A stretch of DNA of 7,954 nt from Trueperaceae bacterium (lineage in GTDB: Bacteria; Deinococcota; Deinococci; Deinococcales; Trueperaceae): contig PXAU01000267.1 in the NCBI GenBank assembly GCA_003567075.1, positions 1-7,954 of the forward strand, read 5' to 3'. The translations under genes and the position numbers were made by a program. Within the stretch, counting starts at the first letter, position 1, and every line of letters begins with the position of its first letter. The notes beneath the pieces were generated by a model. It was not told where the DNA came from. It ran no database searches and saw only the letters and a program-made list of their open reading frames with translations. Shown piece by piece: positions 1-6,729 of this stretch.

Positions 1-834
1 ACGCCTGAACCGAAGGCTGGTGACGGCACCCCGGGGCGCAGCGAGTCCGCGACCCACGCGGCTGGCACCACCTGCAGGTCGTCGCGCCGCGCCCTGGCCC
101 GTTGCGCGGGTGAGCAGTAGGCCGAGCGCGATGGCGTCGCTGCTGGCATAGTGGTGCGCCGTGCCCGGCTCTCGCGCGCGGGGCAGCCGCCGCAGCACGT
201 CCACCACCGGCTGCCGCAGCACGAAGAGCCGCAACGGGAGCTGCATGACGTCGGAGCCCGCGCGCGCGTAGTCCTCGTCGAAGGCGATGCCGGACGACAT
301 CGTCAGCACGTCGCGGATCGCCACGCCCTCGTAACCGCTGCCGATGAACTCCGGCACGTAGTCGCTGATGGCATCGTCGGTCGAGCGGATCTGCCCCCGG
401 TCGAGCGCGATGCCGATCAGGGCCGAGGTGAACGACTTGGCGACCGAGAACGACGTCGTCAGCGAGCGCTGGTCGTAGCCCTGGTAGTACGCCTCGTGCA
501 AGATGACACCGTCGCGCGCGACGAGCAGGCCGGTCGTCTCGCTGGCGCGCAGGAGGTCCTCCAGTGAGCGCTCCTCGCCCTCGAACGTGTACCGCTCCGG
601 CAGCGGGAGTTCGTCACGGTCGAACGCCCAGGTGTCGCCGTCAGCGGCAACCGGGTGCGAGGGCAGCGACCGGTGGAGGGTACGGAAGCTCTCGGCGCGC
701 CGGCCATCGGCGAACATGCTCAGGGCGCCGCCCGCCGGACCCAGGCGCAGGTAGAGGAAGCCGCCCACGGCGACGACGAGCAGCGCGGCGACGACCGCCG
801 CGACAGAAGCGATGCGGCGCACGATGCGAGCCAC
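1..834 (-). CDS. Membrane-anchored beta-lactamase/NylB-family serine hydrolase, 3' part disrupted and cut by window edge
   Basis: This is a class C beta-lactamase-fold serine hydrolase (penicillin-binding/6-aminohexanoate-dimer hydrolase type). I start it at GTG 834, preceded by GAGAGGA a few bases upstream; no better start is seen. Residues about 6-30 are one hydrophobic segment after a basic MARIVRR, so the protein is probably anchored and faces outward. The nucleophile motif SVAK is at residues 130-133, inside SFSVAKSFTSALIGIA. The second catalytic motif, YAS, is at 229-231. The frame then reads to LLLTRATGQ near residue 247 (about base 95). Family members normally continue for roughly 50 more residues before a stretch like QVVPAAWVADS. 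Here that stretch follows almost at once, in the +1 frame (about bases 1-78). In the original frame the remaining codons give an arginine/glycine-rich sequence unlike the family. I infer an internal deletion plus frameshift, or an assembly error. The family is sure; the substrate is unknown. Confidence 0.75.
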   Translation of the reverse strand, partial: MARIVRRIASVAAVVAALLVVAVGGFLYLRLGPAGGALSMFADGRRAESFRTLHRSLPSHPVAADGDTWAFDRDELPLPERYTFEGEERSLEDLLRASETTGLLVARDGVILHEAYYQGYDQRSLTTSFSVAKSFTSALIGIALDRGQIRSTDDAISDYVPEFIGSGYEGVAIRDVLTMSSGIAFDEDYARAGSDVMQLPLRLFVLRQPVVDVLRRLPRAREPGTAHHYASSDAIALGLLLTRATGQGAARRPAGGASRVGRGLAAPRGAVTSLRFRR

Positions 835-1005
835 GGCTGTCCTCTCGGGTACACGACGCCCTCGTAGGGCGACCGCACCTCCGAGGCTACGCGCCCCCGG
901 TGCGCCGGCGCTACGGGTGGACGTCCCTTGGGGGGCCGGGTCGCCGCTGATCGGGCTCGGCGGCACCGCCCGCGCCGGGACCCGGTGCGCATCAGCTGAT
1001 CGCGG
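835..1005. other. Intergenic stretch without a recognisable gene
   Basis: Upstream of the serine hydrolase I see no coding frame with family resemblance. A perfect 10-bp palindrome, ATCAGCTGAT, lies at 991-1000. It may be chance. No clear promoter was found for the serine hydrolase. Confidence 0.4.
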
Positions 1006-1177
1006 TCACACCCCCACGGCCCCCTCGAGGCGCCGAACGGCGTCGGCCACGAAGCGCGCCGACGCACGCGAGCCGCAGCGCCGTCTCGGCGCTCACCCGC
1101 CGCTTGCCCGACACGATCGAGAGGCGCTGGTCCTGAGGCTCGACGGGATAGCGCAGCGTCCGCCATGCAGCCGCGCG
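1006..1177 (-). pseudogene. Decayed HigA-like (XRE-family HTH) antitoxin fragment
   Basis: No intact gene is present here. On the minus strand, bases 1067-1126 read as RLSIVSGKRRVSAETALRLA, closely resembling the end of the HTH in HigA/VapI-type antitoxins (pattern NGKR.(I/V)(S/T)..(T/M)ALRLA). In-frame TAG and TAA codons lie just upstream (TAG at 1178-1180). There is no start codon and no first half of the HTH. Downstream, the same frame turns into arginine/glycine-rich sequence ending at TGA 992-994. A neighbouring frame reads SARFVADAVRRLEGAVGV and stops at TGA 1006-1008, which resembles the usual C-terminal helix (TSARFWLNLQ..). So at least one frameshift and an N-terminal truncation are likely. 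No HigB toxin is seen beside it. Recognition rests on one motif, so confidence is moderate. Confidence 0.5.
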
Positions 1178-1178
1178 C

Positions 1179-1184
1179 TACCAT
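1179..1184 (+). promoter_or_regulatory. -10 box TACCAT for a leaderless UPF0158 transcript
   Basis: TACCAT fits TANNNT and ends exactly six bases before the ATG at 1191, so transcription would begin at or next to the start codon. No Shine-Dalgarno sequence lies in between and no good -35 is visible. The same spacing recurs at two other genes in this window. Confidence 0.45.
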
Positions 1185-1190
1185 TACCGC

Positions 1191-1661
1191 ATGAACGACG
1201 GGACACGCCATGATGACCCTGGCAGCGTACGCGTCGAGGCCGTCGTCGATCAGCTCGAGATGCTGAGCGACGGGATCCAGGTCTACCTCGACCTGGAGAC
1301 GCACGAGTTCGTGACGGTGCTCGACCCGAGCATCTTCGGCGACGACGTGACCGCCGACCAACCCGACCCCGAGGGCTTCGAGCCGGGGCGCTTCGCGGCC
1401 CTGCCGGATGCCTTCGCCCTCCACGAGTGGGCCATCCTGCGCGACTTCTGCGAGGAGATCGAGAACCCCGACCTGCGCGCGCGCCTCCTGCGGGCCGTGC
1501 ACGGCCGCGGCGCGTTCCGGGCGACGAAGGACCTGCTCTACGAGCACGGCCTGGAGCGCGATTGGTACGCGGCTCGCGACCGCGCGCTCGAGCGGGTCGC
1601 CCGCGACTGGCTGGCGTCGCTGGGGCTCGGGCAGCCGGACGAGGAACCACCCGCCGGGTAG
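1191..1661 (+). CDS. UPF0158 family protein
   Basis: This is a 156-residue protein of the uncharacterised UPF0158 family. The family hallmarks appear in order. Near residues 28-45 is an 'IQVYLDLETHEFVTVLD' segment (family pattern: YLD..TGEV). An acidic middle follows, then ALHEWAILRDFCEEIENPDLRARL at about 76-99 (written here only to mark position; family: 'YEIMEDFIE.V.D..LR..L'). The C-terminal block has GRGAFRATKDLL at 105-116 and DWYAARDRALERVARDWLASLG at about 124-145, matching the family's GAFRRFKD...WY.F...... A..WL. No enzymatic activity is established for the family, and I see no catalytic motif, signal peptide or membrane segment, so it is probably cytosolic and soluble. ATG 1191 is supported by the -10 box six bases upstream. 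The gene stands alone and converges on the FTCD gene. Confidence 0.85.
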   Translation: MNDGTRHDDPGSVRVEAVVDQLEMLSDGIQVYLDLETHEFVTVLDPSIFGDDVTADQPDPEGFEPGRFAALPDAFALHEWAILRDFCEEIENPDLRARLLRAVHGRGAFRATKDLLYEHGLERDWYAARDRALERVARDWLASLGLGQPDEEPPAG

Positions 1662-1740
1662 CGACGCCTCCGGGTTGAGCCCACCACCCCCCGCCGCGAG
1701 CCCCCACCTCATGCAGCATCAGGACGCTGTCGTCGTGGTC

Positions 1741-1762
1741 CGCCGCGCCCCACTCCGCGGCG
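1741..1762. terminator. GC hairpin between convergent genes
   Basis: Perfect 7-bp arms CGCCGCG (1741-1747) and CGCGGCG (1756-1762) enclose an 8-base loop. The hairpin lies in the 156-bp gap between the convergent UPF0158 and FTCD stop codons, so it could act as a two-way terminator. Neither side has a T-run, so intrinsic termination is unproven. Confidence 0.3.
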
Positions 1763-1817
1763 CTCGCCTCCGACGCCAGCTACCGTCCCTCCCGCGCTAG
1801 CGGATTCGGACGAAACG

Positions 1818-3533
1818 TCAGAGCGCCGCCTCGAGCCTCCCGCGGATCGCGCGCTTCGCCGCCGCGGCCCGCTCCTCGCACGCCGCCATCAGCTCGGCTG
1901 CCCGCTGGCGCGCTTGCGCCGCGAAGCCGGGCTCGGCGCTCGCGTCGAGGTCGACCAGGGCGACCAGGTTGATCAGGACGTTGTAGTAGGCGCCCTCGGC
2001 GCCCACACCGGCACAGAGAACGGCCACCCCGGCGTCCGAGAGGCTGTTCGTGTTGCCGATCTCGCCGACCTCGGCCGCGAGACCGAGCACGCGCTCCGCC
2101 TGCTCCAGCACCGCCAGGGGCACCCGCGTCGCCCCGCGGGTGGCCTCGGCGACGGCCAGCTCGCGGGCGGAGCGCTGCTCGTCGGTCGCCTTCGGTAAGC
2201 CGAAGGCCACCATCACCCGGTCGAAGGCCGCCGTGTCCTGGTCCATCGCGTCCAGCAGCGCGTCCTTCAGCGCCTGCGCCTCCTCCGCGATGGCCTTGAC
2301 ACGGTCCTGCACGCCCTCGTAGCCCCCCTTACCGACGGTCAGGTTGGCGACCATGGCCACCAGCGCGGCCGCCTGCGCGGCGCACAGCGCGGCCACCGAG
2401 CCCCCGCCGGGGGCCGGTACGTCGGTCGACACCTCGTCGACGAACTGCCGGGCCGTGAGCGACGCGAGCCTTCCGTCCACCAGGCCGGCCCGGTACTCCA
2501 GCACCCGCTCGGCCGGATCGAACGGGCCGAGCTCACGCAGGCCGAGGCTCTGCACGGCGGTCTCCACGATCTGGCGACGCGGGATGCCGGCCGACTGACC
2601 GGCCTGCCGCAGGTAGTGCTTGCCGGCGGCCAGCAGGTCACCCTCGGGGATCAAGCCCACCAACTCGCTGCCGGTCACGCGCACGCCGCGGTCGCGGGCG
2701 CTCGCGCGGCAGGCCTCGAAGGCCTGGTGCGGCTTGGTGATCGCGGTGTCGACGAGATTGATCGAGACCTGGGCGCGGTCGAACTCGGGCAACACCCAAC
2801 CGACCGCCTTGCAGGCCTCCAACCGGTAGGGACCGGGAACGCGGACGGTGTTCCCGTCGGCGTCCTTGACGATCCGGCCGGCCTCGTCGCGCTGGGCGCG
2901 TCCGGCCTCCTTGATGTCGAGCGCGATCTGGCTGGCGATCCGCTTCTGGCGGGTGTTGAGGTTGACGTTGTAGGCCACCAGGAACCCGCGCGCGCCGACG
3001 TTGATCGCACCGGAGCGGGCGCTGCGCTCGTTCCATTCGTTGGGTCCGAAGTCGGGCCGCCACGCCTGCGTGCCCAGCTTCTCGGCGAGGGCCTCGTACT
3101 CGCCCTTGCGCACGCTGGCGAGGTTCGTGCGGTCGTCGCGGGTGGCGGCCGCCTCGTAGAGGTAGACGGGGAACCCCAGCTCCTCGCCGATCCGCCGGCC
3201 GACGGCGCGGGCGATCGCCACGCAGTCGTCCATGCTCACGCCGCGGACCGGCACGAAGGGGCACACGTCGGTGCTGCCATGGCGCGGGTGGGCCCCCCGG
3301 TGCTGGCCCATGTCGATGAGTTCGCCGGCGCGCCGCACGACCCGGAAGGCGGCCTCGGCGACACCGTCCGGCGGGCCGAGGAAGGTGATCACCGTGCGGT
3401 TGGTGTCGGCGCCGGGGGCGACGTCCAGCAGACGGACGCCCTCGACCTCCTCGATCACCGCGGTCACCGCCTCGATGACGCCGCGGTCGCGGCCCTCGCT
3501 GATGTTCGGCACGCACTCGACGAGTCGTTCCAC
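1818..3533 (-). CDS. ftcD: Bifunctional glutamate formimidoyltransferase / formimidoyltetrahydrofolate cyclodeaminase
   Basis: The enzyme moves the formimino group from N-formimino-L-glutamate (a histidine breakdown product) to tetrahydrofolate, then releases ammonia to give 5,10-methenyl-THF. It is cytosolic. From the chosen start the product is 571 residues, close to the mammalian fusion (about 540). The formimidoyltransferase part spans about 1-325. It opens with VERLVECVPNISEGRD and has GAHPRHGSTDVCPFVPV at 80-96, with His82 at the known catalytic position. It ends with QVSINLVDTAITKPHQ and GSELVGLIPEGDL (288-300). The cyclodeaminase part spans about 360-571, with VPAPGGGSVAALCAAQAAA (372-390) and NTNSLSDAGVAVLC (494-507). 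Both halves look intact. I start at GTG 3533 because homologues begin here and GAGG lies eight bases before it. An identical signal sits 24 bp upstream (GTG 3557), giving a form eight residues longer. The open frame runs back to 3716 without family resemblance. The TauE/SafE gene is upstream on the same strand; no hut genes are in view. Confidence 0.93.
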   Translation of the reverse strand: MERLVECVPNISEGRDRGVIEAVTAVIEEVEGVRLLDVAPGADTNRTVITFLGPPDGVAEAAFRVVRRAGELIDMGQHRGAHPRHGSTDVCPFVPVRGVSMDDCVAIARAVGRRIGEELGFPVYLYEAAATRDDRTNLASVRKGEYEALAEKLGTQAWRPDFGPNEWNERSARSGAINVGARGFLVAYNVNLNTRQKRIASQIALDIKEAGRAQRDEAGRIVKDADGNTVRVPGPYRLEACKAVGWVLPEFDRAQVSINLVDTAITKPHQAFEACRASARDRGVRVTGSELVGLIPEGDLLAAGKHYLRQAGQSAGIPRRQIVETAVQSLGLRELGPFDPAERVLEYRAGLVDGRLASLTARQFVDEVSTDVPAPGGGSVAALCAAQAAALVAMVANLTVGKGGYEGVQDRVKAIAEEAQALKDALLDAMDQDTAAFDRVMVAFGLPKATDEQRSARELAVAEATRGATRVPLAVLEQAERVLGLAAEVGEIGNTNSLSDAGVAVLCAGVGAEGAYYNVLINLVALVDLDASAEPGFAAQARQRAAELMAACEERAAAAKRAIRGRLEAAL

Positions 3534-3578
3534 GCTCACCACCTCGGTTCGCTCCACGCTCACCACCTCGGTTCGCTC
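3531..3578 (-). repeat. Perfect 24-bp tandem duplication carrying ribosome-binding site and start codon of ftcD
   Basis: Two adjacent identical 24-bp units occupy 3531-3554 and 3555-3578. Each reads, on the coding strand, GAGCGAACC then GAGGTGGTGAGC then GTG. Each therefore contains a GAGG Shine-Dalgarno core eight bases before a GTG. The unit keeps the reading frame and encodes ERTEVVSV twice. Bases after the second unit (GAACGA) and before the first (CTG) look like partial continuations. Confidence 0.9.
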
Positions 3579-3672
3579 CAGGGTCGCGACCGGCGGCGGA
3601 TCGCCGTCGACCCTCGTTCCAGCGTATGCGACGGGGCCGGGGACGCCGGGCCGAGCTTCGTTCGGCGAGCGC

Positions 3673-4464
3673 CTACGCGAGCCCGCGCAAGCCGTCGTAG
3701 ACGAGCCGCAGGCCAACCAGCGCGACCATCGCTAGCATGAACGGGTAGAACACTGCCGGACGCATGCGGCGCACCAGCGCCGCGCCGACCAGGACGGCCA
3801 CCGCCGCGACCGGCAGCAGCACGGCGGCCGACACCAGCGTGCGCGTGTCGAGTTGGCCCAGCGCCGCGTACGGCAGGACCTTGACCACGTTCACGACCGC
3901 GAAGAAGATCACCGCCGTGCCGGTGTACACCCGCGGGTCGAGCCGCAACGGCAGGGTGTGCACCTGATACGGCGGGCCGCCGGCGTGGGCGACGAAGGAG
4001 GTGAACCCGGCGACCGCGCCCCAGAACCATGCCGAGGCGCGCGAGGGCGCGCGCGACGCGCTGGTGCTCGTGGGCCACAGCGACCGAAGCACGAATCCCA
4101 GCGCCACCAACCCGACGATCAGGCGGACCAACCCTTCGGGCGTCACGGCGGCCGTGAGCCCTCCCACGGCAATGCCAAGAATCGCGGCGGGCAGTATCGC
4201 GACCAGCGTTCGCTTGTGGAAGAAGCCGCGCCACACCCACAGGCTCATCGCGTCCATCATCAACAGCAGCGGCAGCAACAGCGCCGCCGCCTGCACCGGC
4301 GGCATCACCAGCGCCAGCACCGGCACGCCCATCAGCGCGAACGCCCCACCCAGGCCACCCTTCGACAAGCCCACCAGCGCCACCGCCGCCAATCCCGCCA
4401 GCAGCGTGGCGGGGTCCGCGAAGTGGGTCTGCCCGAGCAGGTCGGAGAAGAAGGCGAGGCTCAC
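3673..4464 (-). CDS. TauE/SafE family sulfite/organosulfonate-type exporter
   Basis: This is a 263-residue integral membrane protein of the TauE/SafE (DUF81) family, whose characterised members move sulfite, sulfoacetate or related anions across the cytoplasmic membrane. It has about eight hydrophobic segments, near residues 18-34, 42-68, 86-107, 111-130, 144-160, 180-200, 209-230 and 238-257. These form two four-helix halves. The family signatures are GLSKGGLGGAFALMGVPVL (32-50) in the first half and GFTSFVAHAGGPP (153-165) in the second. The linker (about 131-143) is Ser/Arg-rich and probably cytoplasmic. The start is GTG 4464, with a TAGCGT box six bases upstream and no Shine-Dalgarno sequence. 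The length is usual for the family. It lies upstream of ftcD on the same strand with a 139-bp gap, and divergent from the sugar isomerase. The real substrate cannot be told from sequence. Confidence 0.88.
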   Translation of the reverse strand: MSLAFFSDLLGQTHFADPATLLAGLAAVALVGLSKGGLGGAFALMGVPVLALVMPPVQAAALLLPLLLMMDAMSLWVWRGFFHKRTLVAILPAAILGIAVGGLTAAVTPEGLVRLIVGLVALGFVLRSLWPTSTSASRAPSRASAWFWGAVAGFTSFVAHAGGPPYQVHTLPLRLDPRVYTGTAVIFFAVVNVVKVLPYAALGQLDTRTLVSAAVLLPVAAVAVLVGAALVRRMRPAVFYPFMLAMVALVGLRLVYDGLRGLA

Positions 4465-4470
4465 CGCACT

Positions 4471-4476
4471 ACGCTA
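4471..4476 (-). promoter_or_regulatory. -10 box TAGCGT for a leaderless exporter transcript
   Basis: On the minus strand TAGCGT ends six bases before the GTG at 4464, again fitting leaderless initiation. A perfect 12-bp palindrome, CTCGTCGACGAG (4481-4492), sits just upstream, where a regulator could bind. No recognisable -35 is present. Confidence 0.4.
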
Positions 4477-4478
4477 CC

Positions 4479-4610
4479 GCCTCGTCGACGAGCCACCCTC
4501 TGGTCGAGCCCGTCTCGAAGACCGACGACTGGATCGCCCGCTGGTTCTGCCGCGCGTTCCTGGGCGGGCGCCTCGAGTGCGTCGCGGGCTGCTGGAGCGA
4601 GCCCGCTTGA
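4479..4610 (+). pseudogene. Possible 3' remnant of an unrecognised gene
   Basis: In this plus frame 41 of 43 codons end in G or C, far more biased than the overlapping frames. The frame encodes PVSKTDDWIARWFC, then RAFLGGRLECVAGCWSEPA, and stops at TGA 4608-4610. The tryptophans and cysteines are unlike the arginine-rich shadow frames. No start codon with a ribosome-binding site is seen; upstream the frame runs into the antisense of the exporter gene. I do not recognise the protein. It could be the tail of a lost gene or a chance frame. Confidence 0.25.
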
Positions 4611-4708
4611 TCGCGGACGCCATCGGCGGCGGATGACGGCCTCGCACGGGCGCCGGCCTCGAGCAAGCGGCTGTGGCGCATACGTAGCGTGCAGCGGTGC
4701 CGCCATCG

Positions 4709-4737
4709 GTGACGACGATCGCCATCCGACCTATCAT
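4709..4737 (+). promoter_or_regulatory. Candidate promoter for the sugar isomerase
   Basis: GTGACG (4709-4714) and TATCAT (4732-4737) are 17 bases apart and match the -35 and -10 consensus at four and five of six positions. Transcription from about 4744 would leave a leader of about 216 bases before the ATG at 4960. I see no known riboswitch or strong attenuator in that leader. Confidence 0.35.
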
Positions 4738-4944
4738 GACCTCGTGGTCTCCAGGGTCCAACTCTGCCAGAGGGCGCGGCCTCGGACTGCGTGGGAGCGC
4801 GGTCGGGGCTGCGGACGTCGCTCTGCTCGCCGCGCACGAGGCATCTCGCGACCGATGCGCGGCCAGGGAGGAACCGGCGTCGTGCCCGAGGGTGCCCGCG
4901 ACCATTCTGGATGCGTCCACGAAGGCCACGCACATCAGTGAAAC

Positions 4945-4949
4945 GGAGG
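4945..4949 (+). promoter_or_regulatory. Ribosome-binding site GGAGG
   Basis: GGAGG lies ten bases before ATG 4960 and fixes the isomerase start. This gene is therefore translated in the ordinary leadered way, unlike its divergent neighbour. Confidence 0.7.
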
Positions 4950-4959
4950 CATACGCACC

Positions 4960-6375
4960 ATGAAACCAGACTCGCAGGTGACCCTCGGCGTGATCATCGG
5001 CAGCCGGGAGTTCTTCCCGGACCACCTGGTGACGGAAGCGCGTCACGACGTCGGCCAGCTCTTGGAACGCGAAGGCATCCGCGCCATCCTCCTCGACGAG
5101 GAGACCACCCACCTCGGCGGCGTGCAGACCTACGGGGACGCAGAGGCATGCGCTGACCTGTTCCGCAGGCACGAACGGGAGATTCAAGGCGTCCTCGTCT
5201 GCCTCGCCAACTTCGGCGACGAGAAGGCCGTCGTAGACACGCTGCGGATGTCGGGGTTGAACGTGCCCGTGCTCGTTCACGCCTACCCGGATTCACTGGA
5301 CAAGCTCTCGCCGGCAACGCGACGCGATGCCTTCTGTGGCAAGATCTCCGTCTGCAACAACCTGAAACAGCGCAACATCCCCTTCACCCTGACCGGTCGC
5401 CATACCGTCCATCCCGACGACCCCTCCTTCGCCGAGGACCTGCGGCGGTTCGTGTCGGTCTGCCGCGTGGTAGCGGGCCTCCGCGGACTCCGGGTCGGGG
5501 CCGTGGGCGCCAGGCCGAGCGCCTTCAACACCGTGCGCTACTCGGAGAAGATCCTCGATCGCGCGGGCATCAACGTCTCGACCGTCGACCTCTCCGAGAT
5601 CCTCGGCGCCGCCGAGCGCTACGCACGCGATGCGGCGGAGGTGAAGGCACGCGTGCAGGAGATGACCTCGTTCCTCCCAGCGAAGGGCGTACCCGCCGAT
5701 CGCCTCAGCCAGATGGCGCGGCTCGACCTCGCGCTGCGCGACTGGATGAGCGAGAACCGTATCGACGCCACCGCCATCCAATGCTGGACCTCCCTGCAGC
5801 AGAACTGGGGCTGCAACGTCTGCACCTCGATGAGCATGATGAGCGAGAACTATCTCCCGAGCGCGTGCGAAGTCGATGTCACCGGCGTCGTCACGATGGT
5901 CGCCATGCAGCTCGCATCCGGGAACCCGAGCGCCTTGGTGGACTGGAACAACAACTACGCTGACGACCCCGATCGCTGCGTCCTCTTCCACTGCGGCAAC
6001 TGGGCGAAGAGCTTCATCCCCGGCGGCAGGATCGCCAACGCACCGATCCTCGGGTCCACCCTCGGTGTCGAGAACACGTACGGTGCGCTCGAGGGGCGAA
6101 CCCCGGAGGGTCCGCTGACCTTCGGACGCATCACCACATCCGACAACGATGGGGTCATCCGCGCGTACGTCGGCGAGGGGAAGCTGACGAACGATCCGCT
6201 GGAGACCTTCGGCACGCACGCCGTCGCCGTCGTCCCACGCCTGCAGGACTTGATGAAGTACGTCTGCAAGCAAGGGTTCGAGCACCACGTCGTCATGAGC
6301 CAATCCCACTCCGCCGCCGTGCTCAACGAAGCCTTCTCGACCTACTTGGGCTGGGAGACGTACTGGCACGCATAG
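4960..6375 (+). CDS. L-fucose/L-arabinose isomerase-family ketol-isomerase
   Basis: This is a 471-residue protein of the FucI-like family (COG2407 type), metal-dependent enzymes that interconvert aldoses and ketoses. The first two thirds look like the alternating alpha/beta domains that carry the substrate pocket, starting TLGVIIGSREFFPDHLV (8-24). The C-terminal catalytic part has SACEVDVTGVVTM (301-313), then DWNNNYADD (328-336), and EHHVVMSQSH (441-450). Glu304 and Asp328 are 24 residues apart, as are metal ligands Glu337 and Asp361 of E. coli FucI. His442 or His443 would be the third ligand (His528). The catalytic site therefore looks complete. It is shorter than FucI (about 590), as is normal for this subfamily, whose substrates are mostly untested. 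It is cytosolic. GGAGG supports the start. No kinase, aldolase or sugar transporter is next to it. The substrate is unknown. Confidence 0.85.
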   Translation: MKPDSQVTLGVIIGSREFFPDHLVTEARHDVGQLLEREGIRAILLDEETTHLGGVQTYGDAEACADLFRRHEREIQGVLVCLANFGDEKAVVDTLRMSGLNVPVLVHAYPDSLDKLSPATRRDAFCGKISVCNNLKQRNIPFTLTGRHTVHPDDPSFAEDLRRFVSVCRVVAGLRGLRVGAVGARPSAFNTVRYSEKILDRAGINVSTVDLSEILGAAERYARDAAEVKARVQEMTSFLPAKGVPADRLSQMARLDLALRDWMSENRIDATAIQCWTSLQQNWGCNVCTSMSMMSENYLPSACEVDVTGVVTMVAMQLASGNPSALVDWNNNYADDPDRCVLFHCGNWAKSFIPGGRIANAPILGSTLGVENTYGALEGRTPEGPLTFGRITTSDNDGVIRAYVGEGKLTNDPLETFGTHAVAVVPRLQDLMKYVCKQGFEHHVVMSQSHSAAVLNEAFSTYLGWETYWHA

Positions 6376-6459
6376 CAGCGTTCGACACCGGGCGTCGTGT
6401 GGCAGCGAGTTCCGGCGAGCGCAGCCGACCAGCATGCGATGGGAACACGGGTTACGCGC

Positions 6460-6465
6460 TACGCT
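6460..6465 (+). promoter_or_regulatory. -10 box TACGCT for a leaderless vapBC transcript
   Basis: TACGCT ends six bases before GTG 6472, the start chosen for the antitoxin, with no Shine-Dalgarno sequence between. The spacing equals that at the UPF0158 and exporter genes. It implies that vapBC has its own promoter rather than relying on the upstream isomerase gene. Confidence 0.45.
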
Positions 6466-6471
6466 GATTAC

Positions 6472-6729
6472 GTGGCTAACCTGACCCTCGTCATCGACGA
6501 CGACACGCTGCGGCGCGCCCGAATCCGCGCCCTCGAGCAGGGGACGTCCGTCAACGCGATCGTGCGGGACTACCTCGAGCGCTTCGCTGACGCGAACGAG
6601 CGCGCCCTGGCCGGCCGCCGCCGCGTGCTCGGGATCGCACGCTCCAGGGTGGCCGGGACGGCGGGAGCCGATCGGACGTGGACACGCGACGAGGTGTACG
6701 AGGAGCGGACGCGTTGGCCTCGTTCGTAG
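6472..6729 (+). CDS. vapB: VapB-type ribbon-helix-helix antitoxin
   Basis: This is an 85-residue antitoxin of a type II toxin-antitoxin pair. Residues about 2-38 (ANLTLVIDDDTLRRARIRAL onward, to RDYLERFA) form a short beta strand and two helices, the ribbon-helix-helix pattern that binds the operator as a dimer. The tail WTRDEVYEER (about 70-79) is the usual toxin-binding end of this VapB group. The frame is open back to 6397, with an ATG at 6439. I prefer GTG 6472 because family members begin at this point and a TACGCT box lies six bases before it. The last 16 bases overlap the toxin gene, which allows translational coupling. VapB-VapC complexes usually repress their own promoter; that is family knowledge, not seen here. 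The antitoxin looks intact although its toxin gene is broken. Confidence 0.82.
   Translation: MANLTLVIDDDTLRRARIRALEQGTSVNAIVRDYLERFADANERALAGRRRVLGIARSRVAGTAGADRTWTRDEVYEERTRWPRS

Noticed and set aside
720..1712. 330-codon minus-strand frame spanning the UPF0158 gene and the serine hydrolase start
   Set aside because: It crosses two real genes out of frame and has no recognisable domain.
3621..3626. TACGCT on the minus strand upstream of ftcD as a promoter
   Set aside because: There is no -35 match at a suitable distance, and six-base TANNNT matches are common. ftcD may be co-transcribed with the exporter gene across the 139-bp gap.
2616..3740. Long plus-strand frame of 374 codons opposite FTCD
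   Set aside because: It is antisense to a well-conserved enzyme. Its Val/Ala/Gly/Asp-rich composition is the usual mirror of a GC-rich gene.
4697..4963. An 88-residue GTG frame ending in an ATGA overlap with the isomerase start
   Set aside because: Its third codon positions are much less G/C-biased than real genes here, there is no ribosome-binding site at the GTG, and the protein resembles no family I know. Kept only as a note in the gap finding.
5293..6435. Long minus-strand frame of 380 codons opposite the isomerase
   Set aside because: The isomerase frame has family motifs and metal ligands. The opposite frame has none and no start signal.
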